Assembly (NCBI GenBank): GCA_025351875.1
Contig: JANXVA010000749.1
Location: 1-52,473, forward strand
Length of the DNA stretch: 52,473 nucleotides
Source of the DNA: Myxococcales bacterium
GTDB taxonomy: Bacteria > Myxococcota_A > Polyangia > Polyangiales > Polyangiaceae
Reading direction: 5' to 3'
The notes beneath the pieces were generated by a model. It did not search any database, had not been told where the DNA came from, and worked only from the letters and a program-made list of their open reading frames with translations. This document shows positions 41,076 to 49,691 of this stretch, piece by piece. A program made the translations under genes and the position numbers. How positions within the stretch are numbered: position 1 is the first letter of the stretch; each line of letters opens with the position of its first letter.

Positions 41076-42650
41076 CTACGGGAGCGGGACTTCAGGAGGA
41101 GAGAGCGGCGCTCCGGAGCTCGTCGCCGCGGGCGGAGCGAGCGGCGCTGCCGACGCGGAGGCTGATGGCGCCGCCGAAGCGGGCGAAGGTGAAGGTGAGG
41201 GCAGCGCAGACGGCGACGCGGATGCGGATGCGGATGCGGATGCGGACGCCGGCGCGGCGACGGACGCCGACGACAGAGCGGGCACGACGGCGACGGAACC
41301 GGACGCGCGAGGAGCGGCCGCTGCTGCAGGAAGCGCGCGCGACGCGACCGGCGCCGTGACCGACGAAGGAGCGGCGACGCCGCGCGCGACGTTCGCGCTC
41401 GGGCCGGACGAGGGCGCGCCCATGTCACTCGCCCTGTCGGTCGGTGCTCCCGCTGCGGGCACCGCCGCGCTCTCGCGCGCCGTCCAGGCGGCGAGCGTGT
41501 TCGGTCGTGCGACCACCACCACGAGCGTGGCGACGGCGGCGATGACCACGGCGCCGACGACCCATGCGCGTCTCCGCGAGCCCGTTCCTGTCTTCAGCTC
41601 GGTGGCGGCCCACGGCGCCGCGGTCTCGGCATGCGGTCCCGTGAGGACCTCGCGGCGTGACGGCGGCACCGTGACCATTTTCGTTCCGCTCGCGGCGCTC
41701 GGTCGCTCCGGCACGTCGGCGAGGCGCGCGATGCGCGCGAGCGTCGTCGCGGAGCGCTCCGGCGCGAACTCGCCCAGCGCCTTCGCGAGCTCGCCGACGT
41801 CTGCGTAGCGATTCGCCGCGTCCTTCTCGAGGCACCTTGCGATCACGGCGGCGAGCCCGGGCGCGAGATCCGCGCGTTCGATCGGCGGCGCGGGGCGGAC
41901 CAGCACCGCAGTGCAGAGCTGCGGAAGACCCTCGTCCTGGAACGGTGGATGTCCGCCGACGAGCTCGTAGAGGATGATGCCGAGCGACCAGATGTCCGAG
42001 CGGCCGTCGATGTCGTGCGAGACCGAGAGCTGCTCGGGCGACATGTAGAGAGGCGAGCCCATCAGATCTTGCGTGGTCGTGAGCTTTCCGGTCGGTATCC
42101 CGGTCGTCACTTTCGAGATGCCGAAGTCGACGACCTTCACGACGCTCGCGGTGTCCTGGCGCTCCGCGAGGAACAGGTTTGCAGGCTTGAGATCACGGTG
42201 AATGATCCCCGCGGCATGCGCCTCGGCCAGCGCCGCGCAGGCTTGCAGCACATAGTCGACGGCGTCGTCGATCGAGAGCGCGCCGCCGGTGCGAATGAGC
42301 TGCCCGAGGTCCTGGCCCTCGAGGTACTCCATGACGATGAAGGGCTCGCCGGAGTCGAACGTTCCCACGTCCGTGACGTGCACGACGTTGTCGCTCCGAA
42401 GCTTGGCCGACGCCCGCGCCTCGCGTGCGAAGCGCTCGACTGCCGTCGCGTTCTCCGCTGCAGCGGGGAGGAGGAACTTGATCGCGACCAGCTGATCGAG
42501 ATCGATGTGCGTGGCTGCGACGACCATGCCCATGCCGCCTTGGCCGAGGACACGCTCCACGCGGTACTTGCCTGCGATGACGTCGCCGACAGCGACACCG
42601 GGTGATCGCCCGGCAGGCACCTGAGAGCGGTCATCCAAGGGAGGAGTCAA
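41076..42650 (-). CDS. Hanks-type Ser/Thr protein kinase, membrane-anchored (524 aa)
   Basis: A complete kinase domain (residues 29-305): GQGGMGMVV, K58, HRDLKPAN (151-158), DFG (175-177), SPLYMSPEQ. A transmembrane helix follows (RAWVVGAVVIAAVATLVVVVA, near residue 370), then an extracytoplasmic Ala/Ser/Pro-rich tail with an Ala-Ser dipeptide run. The first possible start is TTG 42650, a later one GTG 42620; neither has a clear RBS. Unlike the other kinase in the window, this one is tethered to the membrane and has no coupled partner. Confidence 0.9.
   Translation of the reverse strand: MTPPLDDRSQVPAGRSPGVAVGDVIAGKYRVERVLGQGGMGMVVAATHIDLDQLVAIKFLLPAAAENATAVERFAREARASAKLRSDNVVHVTDVGTFDSGEPFIVMEYLEGQDLGQLIRTGGALSIDDAVDYVLQACAALAEAHAAGIIHRDLKPANLFLAERQDTASVVKVVDFGISKVTTGIPTGKLTTTQDLMGSPLYMSPEQLSVSHDIDGRSDIWSLGIILYELVGGHPPFQDEGLPQLCTAVLVRPAPPIERADLAPGLAAVIARCLEKDAANRYADVGELAKALGEFAPERSATTLARIARLADVPERPSAASGTKMVTVPPSRREVLTGPHAETAAPWAATELKTGTGSRRRAWVVGAVVIAAVATLVVVVARPNTLAAWTARESAAVPAAGAPTDRASDMGAPSSGPSANVARGVAAPSSVTAPVASRALPAAAAAPRASGSVAVVPALSSASVAAPASASASASASASPSALPSPSPSPASAAPSASASAAPLAPPAATSSGAPLSPPEVPLP
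41218..41247. repeat. Hexanucleotide microsatellite (GCGGAT)5
   Basis: Five copies, the last with one change, inside the kinase gene; on the coding strand they encode the Ala-Ser run of the extracytoplasmic tail. The run length could vary by slippage without shifting the frame. Confidence 0.7.
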
Positions 42651-42813
42651 GTGTCGGACCGCGCTCTCGTCGCGTCAAGACGCACTGGGGCCTGCGCTCT
42701 GCGATCGCAGGCGCTCATGACCGGCCACGGTCACGCGCGCGCCAGGAAACAGGGAAGATGCACGTATCGGGACTGAGCTGGTCCGTACAGTCCGCATCCA
42801 CTAAGCTCACCGG

Positions 42814-43671
42814 GTGACGCGGCGAGCCGGTGTGTGTCGGATGCTCGTCGCGGGTGCGGTGGCCGCGTCCGCGCTTGCTTCGAGCTGCTCGCTGACGACA
42901 TCGCTCGACGGGCTTGCGGGCCAGGTCGTCCCGGAGGGTGACGGAGGCACCGACGCGGGCGGGGACGCTGACGGCAGCAGCAGCGGTCCCGACGGCAGCA
43001 GCGGTGCCGACGGAGAGGCGGGAGCCCAGGGCGACGGCGGCGATTTTTGCGCCGGCGCGCTCTTCTGCGATCGCTTCGAGCGAACCACTCTCGTCGGCGA
43101 CTGGACCACCCAGGGTACGTCGGCGGGAAGCTCCCTCACGCTCGTTCCGACCACGGGCCGCGCCGGTGCTTCGGGCCTGCGGGTCTCGCTCGCGCCGGAG
43201 GAGGGAACCAGGGCAGTCCTCGCGAAGGACATCACGGTCTCCACCTCGCGCGTCCGCCTGGCGTTCTCGCTGTTCAACCCGGTGGGATCGGCGATGCGCG
43301 CGGTCAACGGTCCGGCGATCCTGGTCAACGACGGCGTGACCCAGGACGGCATCTTGCTCGTCCTCTACGGCGACCACCTCGTTCTTGCCGAGCAGCAGTT
43401 CGTCAACAGCGCGCAGGTCTTGTATGCCGAGCGCGGCATGGTGAACGTCATCGCAGACCGTTGGATCGACGTCGTGATGGAGCTCGATCGCACGAGCTCG
43501 CCTCGGAAGGTCACGGCCTCGTACGACGGCAAAATGTTCGCCGACCGTGTGACGCTGCAGGCGGCGTTCGCCAAGGCCCCGAACCTCGTCTTTTTCGGAT
43601 CGGGATTCGCGGCCGCGGGGAGCGCCGTGGCGTTCGATCTCGACGACGTGCGCATCGACGCCTTGCCCTGA
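42814..43671 (+). CDS. Lipoprotein with concanavalin-like beta-sandwich domain (285 aa)
   Basis: The signal ends in LASSC; GTG 42814 and ATG 42841 are both possible starts (the latter removes TRRAGVCR). A Gly/Asp/Ser linker (residues 40-75) leads to a domain starting FCAGALFCDRFERTTLVGDW, with strands RVRLAFSLFNPVG, GILLVLYGDHLVLAEQQF, WIDVVMELDRTS, VTASYDGKMF and AFDLDDVRIDAL. That pattern fits concanavalin A-like (laminin G/pentraxin) lectin folds. Probably a surface binding protein. Confidence 0.72.
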   Translation: MTRRAGVCRMLVAGAVAASALASSCSLTTSLDGLAGQVVPEGDGGTDAGGDADGSSSGPDGSSGADGEAGAQGDGGDFCAGALFCDRFERTTLVGDWTTQGTSAGSSLTLVPTTGRAGASGLRVSLAPEEGTRAVLAKDITVSTSRVRLAFSLFNPVGSAMRAVNGPAILVNDGVTQDGILLVLYGDHLVLAEQQFVNSAQVLYAERGMVNVIADRWIDVVMELDRTSSPRKVTASYDGKMFADRVTLQAAFAKAPNLVFFGSGFAAAGSAVAFDLDDVRIDALP

Positions 43672-43727
43672 GCGCCGGCTGACGCAGGTGCGGGACGCCC
43701 GGCGACCTTCGGCGTAGCCTCGCTCCG

Positions 43728-43925
43728 ATGAACGAGGGGCTCATCGCGGTTCGAACGTTCGCCGACTTCGTCGCGAGCCACGAGCGGCGCTGGGGCGCGA
43801 TCCGCGCGCACCGCAGGTCGATTGGTTGGGTCCTCCCTTCCGAGATCGCCTTCGCGCCGGGCACGGGCAAAGAGGAGAGGGAGCGCGTCTGCCGCGAGAT
43901 CCGTCGGATGGTCGCGGAGGGCTGA
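43728..43925 (+). CDS. Small protein, 65 aa, unknown
   Basis: The frame opens MNEGLIAVRTFADFVASHER and stays without signal or TM, with a helical basic/acidic C-terminus (KEERERVCREIRRMVAEG). Spacing from the previous stop (56 bp) and the absence of a better overlapping frame support it, but the RBS is weak. Confidence 0.45.
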   Translation: MNEGLIAVRTFADFVASHERRWGAIRAHRRSIGWVLPSEIAFAPGTGKEERERVCREIRRMVAEG

Positions 43926-43958
43926 GCGCGCCGCCGGGGCCGTGCAGCTGACGCCGGC

Positions 43959-45131
43959 TCAGGGTCGATTGCGCCCGAGCTCGTCGTGGCTCGACACCCA
44001 CTGGTCCGAGACGACCGCCGCGGCGAGCGAGAGCTCACCGCAGAGCACGGTGGCGGCGACGATCTCAGCGAGCTTCTTCACTCGCCCCTTGCCGTAGCAG
44101 CCAAGCACTTCGAGACACTCCTTTTGCGTCGGCAGGCCCGTGCCGCCGCCGTAGGTAGCGACTACCAAGGAGGGAATCGTCACTGCAAAGTAGTAATCGC
44201 CATTGTCCTTCAATTCACTGAATACGAATCCGGCGTGGGACTCGGCGACGTTCGCCACGTCCTGGCCGCACGCGATGAACATCGCGGCAATGCCATTGGC
44301 GAAATGCGCACCGTTGTTGGACGCTCCCGCCATCAGCGAGCCCGCGTTCGACAGCTGCCTCTGGCGGTGAAGCGCTGCGCCCGTCGTATGCATGACGCGC
44401 GTGATCATCTCCGCGGGTAGCGTGATCTCCGCGATTACCCGCTTGCCACGGGTATTCAGGTTGTTGATGAACGAGTGCTTCTTGTCGGTGTCGAGGTTGG
44501 CCGCGAGGCTGAAGTGCTCGAGCTCGACGAGGCCTTGCTCGAGCATCCACATGCAGGCATGGCGCGTGGCCTTGCTCACCATGTTTTGCCCGGCCGCGTC
44601 TCCGCACGTGTAGTTGAAACGAAGCCATCGCATCTTCGCCGACGCGTGCTGCTCGATCTCGATGAGCTTGCCGCTCCGGGTGGTCTCCTCGGCCTTGGCC
44701 TTGATCTGCTCGAAGTTCGCCGTCACCCAGTCGCCGAAGTCGCGCGCTGCGCGAGCGCTGCTGAACACGAACACCGGCGCGCGCTGCATCGAGTCCTTGA
44801 TGACCGTGGTCCGAACGCCTCCCGCTTCGCGCGTGAGTCGCATGCCGCGGCCGTAGCTCGCGACGAGCGTGCCTTCCGTCGTCGCCATCGGCACGAAGAA
44901 GTCGCCCTTCGCATGCTCACCGTCGACGAGGAGTGGTCCGGCAAACCCGAGCGGCACCTGTGCCACGCCGGAGAAGCTCTCGATGTTGCCGGGCAGGAAC
45001 GCCGCGGGATCGAAGGAATACGTGCCCGTGTGTGTGAGCTCGGCGCCGCTCTCCTCGGTCACCACCTGGCGACGTGCGGTCGCCATCTCACGGCTGTGGT
45101 CGTTGTCCTTGTCACGGGGCAGCTTGCGCAT
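43959..45131 (-). CDS. Hydroxymethylglutaryl-CoA reductase, class I type (390 aa)
   Basis: All catalytic elements are visible: GVAQVPLGFAGPL, TTEGTLVASYGRG (E86), the Lys in DTDKKHSFIN (K217/K218), D290 in ACGQDVANV, and H382 in SSHDELGRNRP. The usual DAMGMNM reads GDAAGQNM, a divergent variant. It reduces HMG-CoA to mevalonate with NAD(P)H and so feeds isoprenoids. The ATG at 45131 has GAGGAG 6 bp upstream. It lies 31 bp after the glutathione peroxidase-type gene, probably in one transcript. Confidence 0.88.
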   Translation of the reverse strand: MRKLPRDKDNDHSREMATARRQVVTEESGAELTHTGTYSFDPAAFLPGNIESFSGVAQVPLGFAGPLLVDGEHAKGDFFVPMATTEGTLVASYGRGMRLTREAGGVRTTVIKDSMQRAPVFVFSSARAARDFGDWVTANFEQIKAKAEETTRSGKLIEIEQHASAKMRWLRFNYTCGDAAGQNMVSKATRHACMWMLEQGLVELEHFSLAANLDTDKKHSFINNLNTRGKRVIAEITLPAEMITRVMHTTGAALHRQRQLSNAGSLMAGASNNGAHFANGIAAMFIACGQDVANVAESHAGFVFSELKDNGDYYFAVTIPSLVVATYGGGTGLPTQKECLEVLGCYGKGRVKKLAEIVAATVLCGELSLAAAVVSDQWVSSHDELGRNRP

Positions 45132-45162
45132 GAATCACTCCTCGCCTTGCTCGATGAAGGCG

Positions 45163-45639
45163 TCAGCCGTCGAGGGCCTTCTCGATCGCCTGGGTCAGCT
45201 CGGCGGCGTCGGGCTCGATGTTGGGCTCGAAGCGCGCGAGGATCTCGCCGTTCTTGCCGACCAGGAATTTGCCGAAGTTCCACTTGATGTCGCCGCCTGT
45301 CTCGCCCGCGAGCCACGCGAAGAGCGGGTGGATCTCCGCGCCCTTGACGACGACCTTGCCGAACATGTCGAACGTCACCGCGTAACGCGACTCGCAGAAC
45401 GCCTTGATCTCGCTCTCGCTGCCTGGTTCCTGGCCGCCAAACTCGTTCGCCGGGAACCCGAGGATGCGGAGCCCTCGGCCCCGGTACTCCTTGTTCAGCG
45501 CCTCGAGGCCGAAGTACTGCGGGGTGAGCCCGCACTTCGATGCGACGTTCACGATCAGGAGCACCTGCCCCTTGTAGTCTTCGAGCTTCTTGTCGGATCC
45601 CGTGATCGTCTTGGCGGTGAATTCATGGGCCGTCGTCAT
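45163..45639 (-). CDS. Glutathione peroxidase-family thiol peroxidase (158 aa)
   Basis: The signature set is clear: NVASKCG with the peroxidatic C36, FPANEFGGQEPG with Q70, and W120-N121-F-G-K-F. The Cys common in GFPCNQFGG is Ala here, but C82 (FCESRYAVTF) is in the place of the resolving Cys of thioredoxin-dependent members. It probably reduces hydroperoxides using thioredoxin. It lies first in a two-gene cluster with HMG-CoA reductase. Confidence 0.9.
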   Translation of the reverse strand: MTTAHEFTAKTITGSDKKLEDYKGQVLLIVNVASKCGLTPQYFGLEALNKEYRGRGLRILGFPANEFGGQEPGSESEIKAFCESRYAVTFDMFGKVVVKGAEIHPLFAWLAGETGGDIKWNFGKFLVGKNGEILARFEPNIEPDAAELTQAIEKALDG

Positions 45640-45743
45640 GCGATCGAACCTACAAGGTCCTCACGGCGCTAGCGAGCGGGAGTGGTCGGGGGGCCTCCTC
45701 AGCCGCGGTGGAGGCTCTCGTCGAGAGCTAGAATGGGAGGTTC

Positions 45744-46304
45744 ATGGCTCTCCCCATCGACCACGACGCGCTGTTCGACGACGTCGTCGCGGTCGCGAGG
45801 AAGGCGCATGCGGCGACGGCAGGCTGGCGCGCAATCTGCGTGCGGGCTCGACGCACGGTCGGCAAGGAGGTGGTGCAGCCGCTCTCCGAGCTCGACCTCG
45901 GCGAGGAGATTCCAGCCCTGGCTGAGCGGGTTCGAGGAATCGTGCAGAATGCACCCACCGAGATCGATACGCTGATCTTCGGGCTGTTCGACGGCATCGA
46001 GGACGAAGACGGCGCCGGCCTCGCGGGCTACCACCTCACGGGCGCGACCGGCTTCGACCCGTCCTTACGATGGCTGAAGCCGTCCTCGTGGTCGCCCCGA
46101 GACGGCTTCCTGCAGAGCCCATCGCTCGACGCGATCGCACGTGCCGGGCAGCGCACGCGCGGCGAGGCGAAGGCCGCGGTCAACCACGCGCTGCGCTTCG
46201 GTGCGGCCGCGCTCCTGAGCCGCTTCGCGACCCAGGGCTTGCCTCATCGCATCGTGGGCACGTTCGACGACGGCGACTTCGCCGAGATCCGACCGGTGCC
46301 TTGA
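45744..46304 (+). CDS. Hypothetical protein (186 aa)
   Basis: ATG 45744 follows GGGAGGTTC, a good RBS. The protein has no signal or TM; it is acidic at the start (LFDDVVAVARKAHAATAGWR), has hydrophobic strands (TLIFGLFDGIEDEDGAGLAG) and a His/Arg-containing C-terminal part. No family recognised. Confidence 0.65.
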   Translation: MALPIDHDALFDDVVAVARKAHAATAGWRAICVRARRTVGKEVVQPLSELDLGEEIPALAERVRGIVQNAPTEIDTLIFGLFDGIEDEDGAGLAGYHLTGATGFDPSLRWLKPSSWSPRDGFLQSPSLDAIARAGQRTRGEAKAAVNHALRFGAAALLSRFATQGLPHRIVGTFDDGDFAEIRPVP

Positions 46305-46334
46305 CGTGCGCGCACTCGCGTACTTCCGACACGG

Positions 46335-47066
46335 TCAGTCGCCGGTGCGCCCCTTGTCTTCGGCCACGTCCACGCGCACCCAGCGCGGAAGACGGCATCC
46401 GGCGTCGGCCGTCGCGCCGCCCGCGCACTCCTCGCGGACCGGAATGCGAAGGGTGCAGGCGGGGACGCCCGCGCCGTCGGTGTTGCAGTGGACGACCCTC
46501 TCGCGCTCTGGATAGTAAGTGATGCGGGGCGGGACGCGCTCGTCGATCGATTGGATGGCTCGGTCGCGCAAGGCGACGAGTACGCCGTCGTCGAGATCGC
46601 GAACGCGGTCGAACGGAGTGGATGATCGGTTGGGATCGGGACGCCCCGACCGCGGCTCGGCAAACCAGCCGCGCGCCGTTCGCAGCGCCAGAAATTCGTA
46701 GCGCGGGCCCGGCCCGTCGCGCGGATCGCCGGGCTCGCGGGGGGCGAACATGGCCACCTCGAGAATGGGCCCGCGCGTCGTGGTCCTCTGCCAGGCCACG
46801 ACGCAGGGAGCTTTGCAGATGCTCTCGAGCGAAGCGCTCGGACCGACGGTAGGCTCGTGGGGTTCGTCGTGGACGAGCGCGTCGACAGCCTCCTGGTCGG
46901 GGGCCGGAGCGCGGGCGGAGCTCTGCGGCGCCGCGGAGGCGATCGAGGCTGCTGGTGCCGCGTCCCTGGGGGGCGGAGGCGGTGTGCCGGACGACCTCGA
47001 ACACGCTGCCGCCCACGCCGCCACGGAAGCGAAAGCCATCGTCCGCCCCACGTTCGTCGGTCGCAT
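46335..47066 (-). CDS. Lipoprotein, unknown (243 aa)
   Basis: The lipobox is AWAAAC (Cys 22), followed by a Pro/Ala linker (residues 27-70). The domain alternates strands, with the Cys pairs ICKAPC and VHCNTDG...ACTLRI and a final CRLPRWVRVDVAED. It is convergent with the preceding gene by 30 bp. No family recognised. Confidence 0.68.
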   Translation of the reverse strand: MRPTNVGRTMAFASVAAWAAACSRSSGTPPPPPRDAAPAASIASAAPQSSARAPAPDQEAVDALVHDEPHEPTVGPSASLESICKAPCVVAWQRTTTRGPILEVAMFAPREPGDPRDGPGPRYEFLALRTARGWFAEPRSGRPDPNRSSTPFDRVRDLDDGVLVALRDRAIQSIDERVPPRITYYPERERVVHCNTDGAGVPACTLRIPVREECAGGATADAGCRLPRWVRVDVAEDKGRTGD

Positions 47067-47117
47067 GCACCGATGCTACGCGACAGTGACCCGCTCCTCA
47101 CGTGCCAGGTCGCGTGC

Positions 47118-47624
47118 TCAGCGAATCTTGCGCAGGTAGTCGGCGAGGCTGTCGATCGTCGTGTAGCCGATCTCGACCGCTCCGAAGCCGACGCCGGCCG
47201 CGCGCTGCTCCTTCGTGGGGTGCAGCTGACGCATCGTCACGACCGTCTTCTTGTCGGCCTGCTCGTCGAACGTGACGGTCACACGGAAGCGCGTCTCGTC
47301 GTCGTCCTTGTCGGAACCGTGATCGAACACGAGCAGCTCGGGCGCGCGCATCTCGAGGAACACGATTCGATTGCCGAAGATCGTGCCATTGGGCACCTTC
47401 ATCGGGTTCGTCGGTCCGGCGACCATGTCGAAGCGCCACTTCCCGCCGACGCTCACGTCGATCTCGCGCGTCGTGGTGGTGAAGCCCTTCGGACAGAACC
47501 ACTTCGTGAGGTGATCGGGCTGCGTCCACGCGTCGTAGACGAGCGCACGCGGCGCCTCGAACACGCGCGACAGGACGATCTCGCGATCCAGCGACCAGGT
47601 GGTGTCAGGGTTTTTGGCGACCAT
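47118..47624 (-). CDS. SRPBCC/AHSA1-family protein (168 aa)
   Basis: It matches activator-of-Hsp90-ATPase-1-like SRPBCC proteins: LSRVFEAPRALVYDAWTQPD, LTKWFCPKGF, GGKWRFDM, FLEMRAPELLVF and a C-terminal amphipathic helix. The hydrophobic cavity binds small ligands in this superfamily. Its start overlaps the end of the ArsR gene by 20 bp, the standard ArsR-SRPBCC pair, so the regulator probably senses or controls the same ligand. Confidence 0.87.
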   Translation of the reverse strand: MVAKNPDTTWSLDREIVLSRVFEAPRALVYDAWTQPDHLTKWFCPKGFTTTTREIDVSVGGKWRFDMVAGPTNPMKVPNGTIFGNRIVFLEMRAPELLVFDHGSDKDDDETRFRVTVTFDEQADKKTVVTMRQLHPTKEQRAAGVGFGAVEIGYTTIDSLADYLRKIR

Positions 47625-47976
47625 GGCTCTTCTTCTCTCTCTTGGGTGGGGTCGGCTGTCGCTTCTTCAAGTAAGCGTCGAGCTCGTCGAAGCGCTGCTC
47701 CCACGCGAGCTTCGTGTGCTGCGTCCATCGGTTGATCTCGTCGAGCGCGTCCGCCTCGAGCCGGCACGGCCGCTTCTGCGCGTCGCGCCCGCGTGAGATG
47801 AGCCCCGCATTCTCGAGCACCTTGAGGTGCCGCGAGATCGCCGGGAGGCTGATGTCGAACGGCGCGGCCAGCTCGAGAACGGTGGCCTCACCGCTGGCGA
47901 GCCGCGCCACGATCGCGCGACGCGTGGGATCGGCGAGTGCGCCGAAGATGTCGTCGAGCTTCGTGGACGACGTCAT
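47605..47976 (-). CDS. ArsR-family transcriptional regulator (123 aa)
   Basis: The winged helix-turn-helix is clear: DIFGALADPTRRAIVARLAS, then LELAAPFDISLPAISRHLKV and LENAGLISRGRDAQKRPCRL. There is no CVC metal site, so it belongs to the non-metal ArsR group that accompanies SRPBCC proteins. I use ATG 47976; a GTG three codons upstream is in the promoter -10. The C-terminal tail is Lys/Arg/Pro-rich. The strong promoter/operator lies immediately upstream. Confidence 0.9.
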   Translation of the reverse strand: MTSSTKLDDIFGALADPTRRAIVARLASGEATVLELAAPFDISLPAISRHLKVLENAGLISRGRDAQKRPCRLEADALDEINRWTQHTKLAWEQRFDELDAYLKKRQPTPPKREKKSHGRQKP

Positions 47977-47982
47977 TGTTAA

Positions 47983-48010
47983 CACATACGTTATTTAACT
48001 AAAACGTCAA
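47983..48010 (-). promoter_or_regulatory. ArsR promoter with -35, -10 and embedded dyad operator
   Basis: On the minus strand: -35 TTGACG (48010-48005), a 16-bp spacer, and -10 TATGTG (47988-47983). The interval contains the near-palindrome ACGTTATTTAACTAAAACGT (47988-48007) with 5-bp perfect arms, well placed to bind the ArsR dimer. Transcription would begin at about 47976-47977, at the ATG itself, so the mRNA may be leaderless. Confidence 0.7.
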
Positions 48011-48522
48011 ATACAAATCGAACGCGCCGGCCATCACGGGTCATCGTCATCCAACGCGTCCGACGTGAAGCTCGCCACGAATCGAACTCCGACTCGCCAT
48101 CGGCCGCTCGCCGGTCGATAGTGACCCCGATGGCGAGTCCGAGACCCTCGCCGGTCAAGCGAAAGCAGCGAGGAGGCCGCGCGCTCCTGGAGACCGGGGT
48201 CGCGCTGTTCTGGAAGGTGATGTTCTTCATCGGGCTGCTCAGCTGCGGCCTCGGTGCTGCTGGAGCGGTCGTCAAACGGGCGCCGAAATGGTGGTCGGCG
48301 TTGCCCAGGTGGTTCAGGAGGGCGTCTTCTGGTAGCTCGCCAGGCGAGCGACGAGGTCGGTTCGGTTCTCTCACGTGCTCGAGAGCAGTGGCTGCTGCTG
48401 AACGTGACCACCAGCGCCTTGGATCTCCGCACGTTTCTACCGAGAACGCTTCGCCATCTCGTTCTCGCGAGCGTTACGCTTCTCGCACTCGAGCTGATTC
48501 GTTCGAGGTCGGGGGAGGCGCA
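48011..48522. other. 512-bp stretch without a recognisable gene; 13-bp inverted repeat
   Basis: GACTCGCCATCGG (48091-48103) and CCGATGGCGAGTC (48127-48139) are a perfect 13-bp inverted repeat with a 23-nt loop. Related CTCGCCGGTC words recur at about 48107 and 48148. Open frames cross the region on both strands, one containing a hydrophobic stretch (LFWKVMFFIGLLSCGLGAAG), but none has a start site or family features. Possible roles are a structured RNA, a REP/MITE-like element or a terminator. Confidence 0.4.
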
Positions 48523-49548
48523 ATGGCGATGTGGAAACGTGTGCTCGCGATGCTCGTCGTTCTCGGGATGATCGGGGTGAGCCGAGCTGCACACGCCGAT
48601 TGTGGGCTCCAACCGCCGTGCGTGGTGCCCACGCTGACCACCAATATCGAGAAGACGTGGGACCACCTTTTGCGATCCCGCCTCCTCGCACAATCCGGAG
48701 CAGCGCGTCATCACGTTCAGGATGTGCTGGTGGCCACCGGCGACGTAGCGAAGCTGAGGGCGACGTTCGCGTATGGTCCGGCCAGCCAGGATCTCGAGGG
48801 CGAGAGCGTCGACGTCTACGTGCTCACGGGTTGCGGCACCCTGTGGTCTTCGAAGCGGGCGACGCTCACCACGGATGTCGCTGGCAAGGTGAACGTGGAC
48901 CTGCCCGGCCTGCCCGAAGGGCGCCACCGCGTGCGGTTCGTGGTGCGCGGCGACGGCACGTACGCCGACGCGTTCGTGCAGGTGGTCGCTAAGTCCGCCA
49001 AGGTCGTCGTGACCGACGTCGATGGCACGCTCACCGCGGTCGAGTTTTCCGTCGCCAGCACCACTGTGGGAGCCGCCGTCTCCGCGCATCCCGGCGCGGC
49101 GGCGGTGCTCAAGGCGCTCGCGGAAAAGGGCTACGTGATCGTGTATGTCGCGACACGTCCCGAGTGGATGGTCACAGCCACGCGTGAGTGGCTGAACGCG
49201 AAAGGCTTCCCGCTTGGCGTGCTGCACACGACGACGACCGCGGCGGGACTGACCGGCGCCGCCGCGGTGGCGTTCAAAGCGACAATGCTGGCGCAGATCG
49301 CCGCGGTTACGGGGCCAGCGCACTTCGGCTTCGGCAACGAGCCGAGCGACGTGCAAGCCTATCGCTCCGCCAGCATGGCCATGGCGCGCACCTACTTCAT
49401 CAACCTCACCGGCGACGCGCAGGGTGGTGTGGTGTTCACGAGCTACGCGAGCCTCTTGCCGGCGTTCAACGCGCTCCCCTCGCTATGCCTGTCGCCGTTT
49501 CACATCACCCCTGTCACCCCGCTGGTCCGAAGCGGCAGCACGCCGTGA
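48523..49548 (+). CDS. Secreted lipin/LNS2-type HAD phosphatase-like protein (341 aa)
   Basis: GGAGG precedes ATG 48523 (ATG 48529 is close by), and a signal peptide follows (VLAMLVVLGMIGVSRAAHA). Residues 90-155 form a beta-sandwich-like segment. Then comes VVVTDVDGTLT (D165-x-D167-G-T), the HAD motif I of the lipin/Smp2 type, followed by YVIVYVATRPEWMVTATREW, LNAKGFPLG and FGFGNEPSDVQAYRSASM, the metal-binding end of the fold. Eukaryotic lipins dephosphorylate phosphatidate. Here export points to an extracytoplasmic phospholipid or phosphate ester substrate. Confidence 0.82.
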   Translation: MAMWKRVLAMLVVLGMIGVSRAAHADCGLQPPCVVPTLTTNIEKTWDHLLRSRLLAQSGAARHHVQDVLVATGDVAKLRATFAYGPASQDLEGESVDVYVLTGCGTLWSSKRATLTTDVAGKVNVDLPGLPEGRHRVRFVVRGDGTYADAFVQVVAKSAKVVVTDVDGTLTAVEFSVASTTVGAAVSAHPGAAAVLKALAEKGYVIVYVATRPEWMVTATREWLNAKGFPLGVLHTTTTAAGLTGAAAVAFKATMLAQIAAVTGPAHFGFGNEPSDVQAYRSASMAMARTYFINLTGDAQGGVVFTSYASLLPAFNALPSLCLSPFHITPVTPLVRSGSTP

Positions 49549-49691
49549 CGGAGGCCGAGCGGGAACGAGGGTCAACGCGGTGGGCGTCACAAGAACACGC
49601 CAAGTAGCCTCGCGCTGACGCCGATTCGCCTACCCGCAAACCTAGACGCAACCGAGACGACCCCCGCGCGAAGGCCGCTGGATGATGAGGC

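Noticed and set aside
48034-49356. Long minus-strand frame across the LNS2-type gene
   Set aside because: Arg/His-rich antisense shadow; the plus strand has signal peptide, RBS and DVDGT motif.
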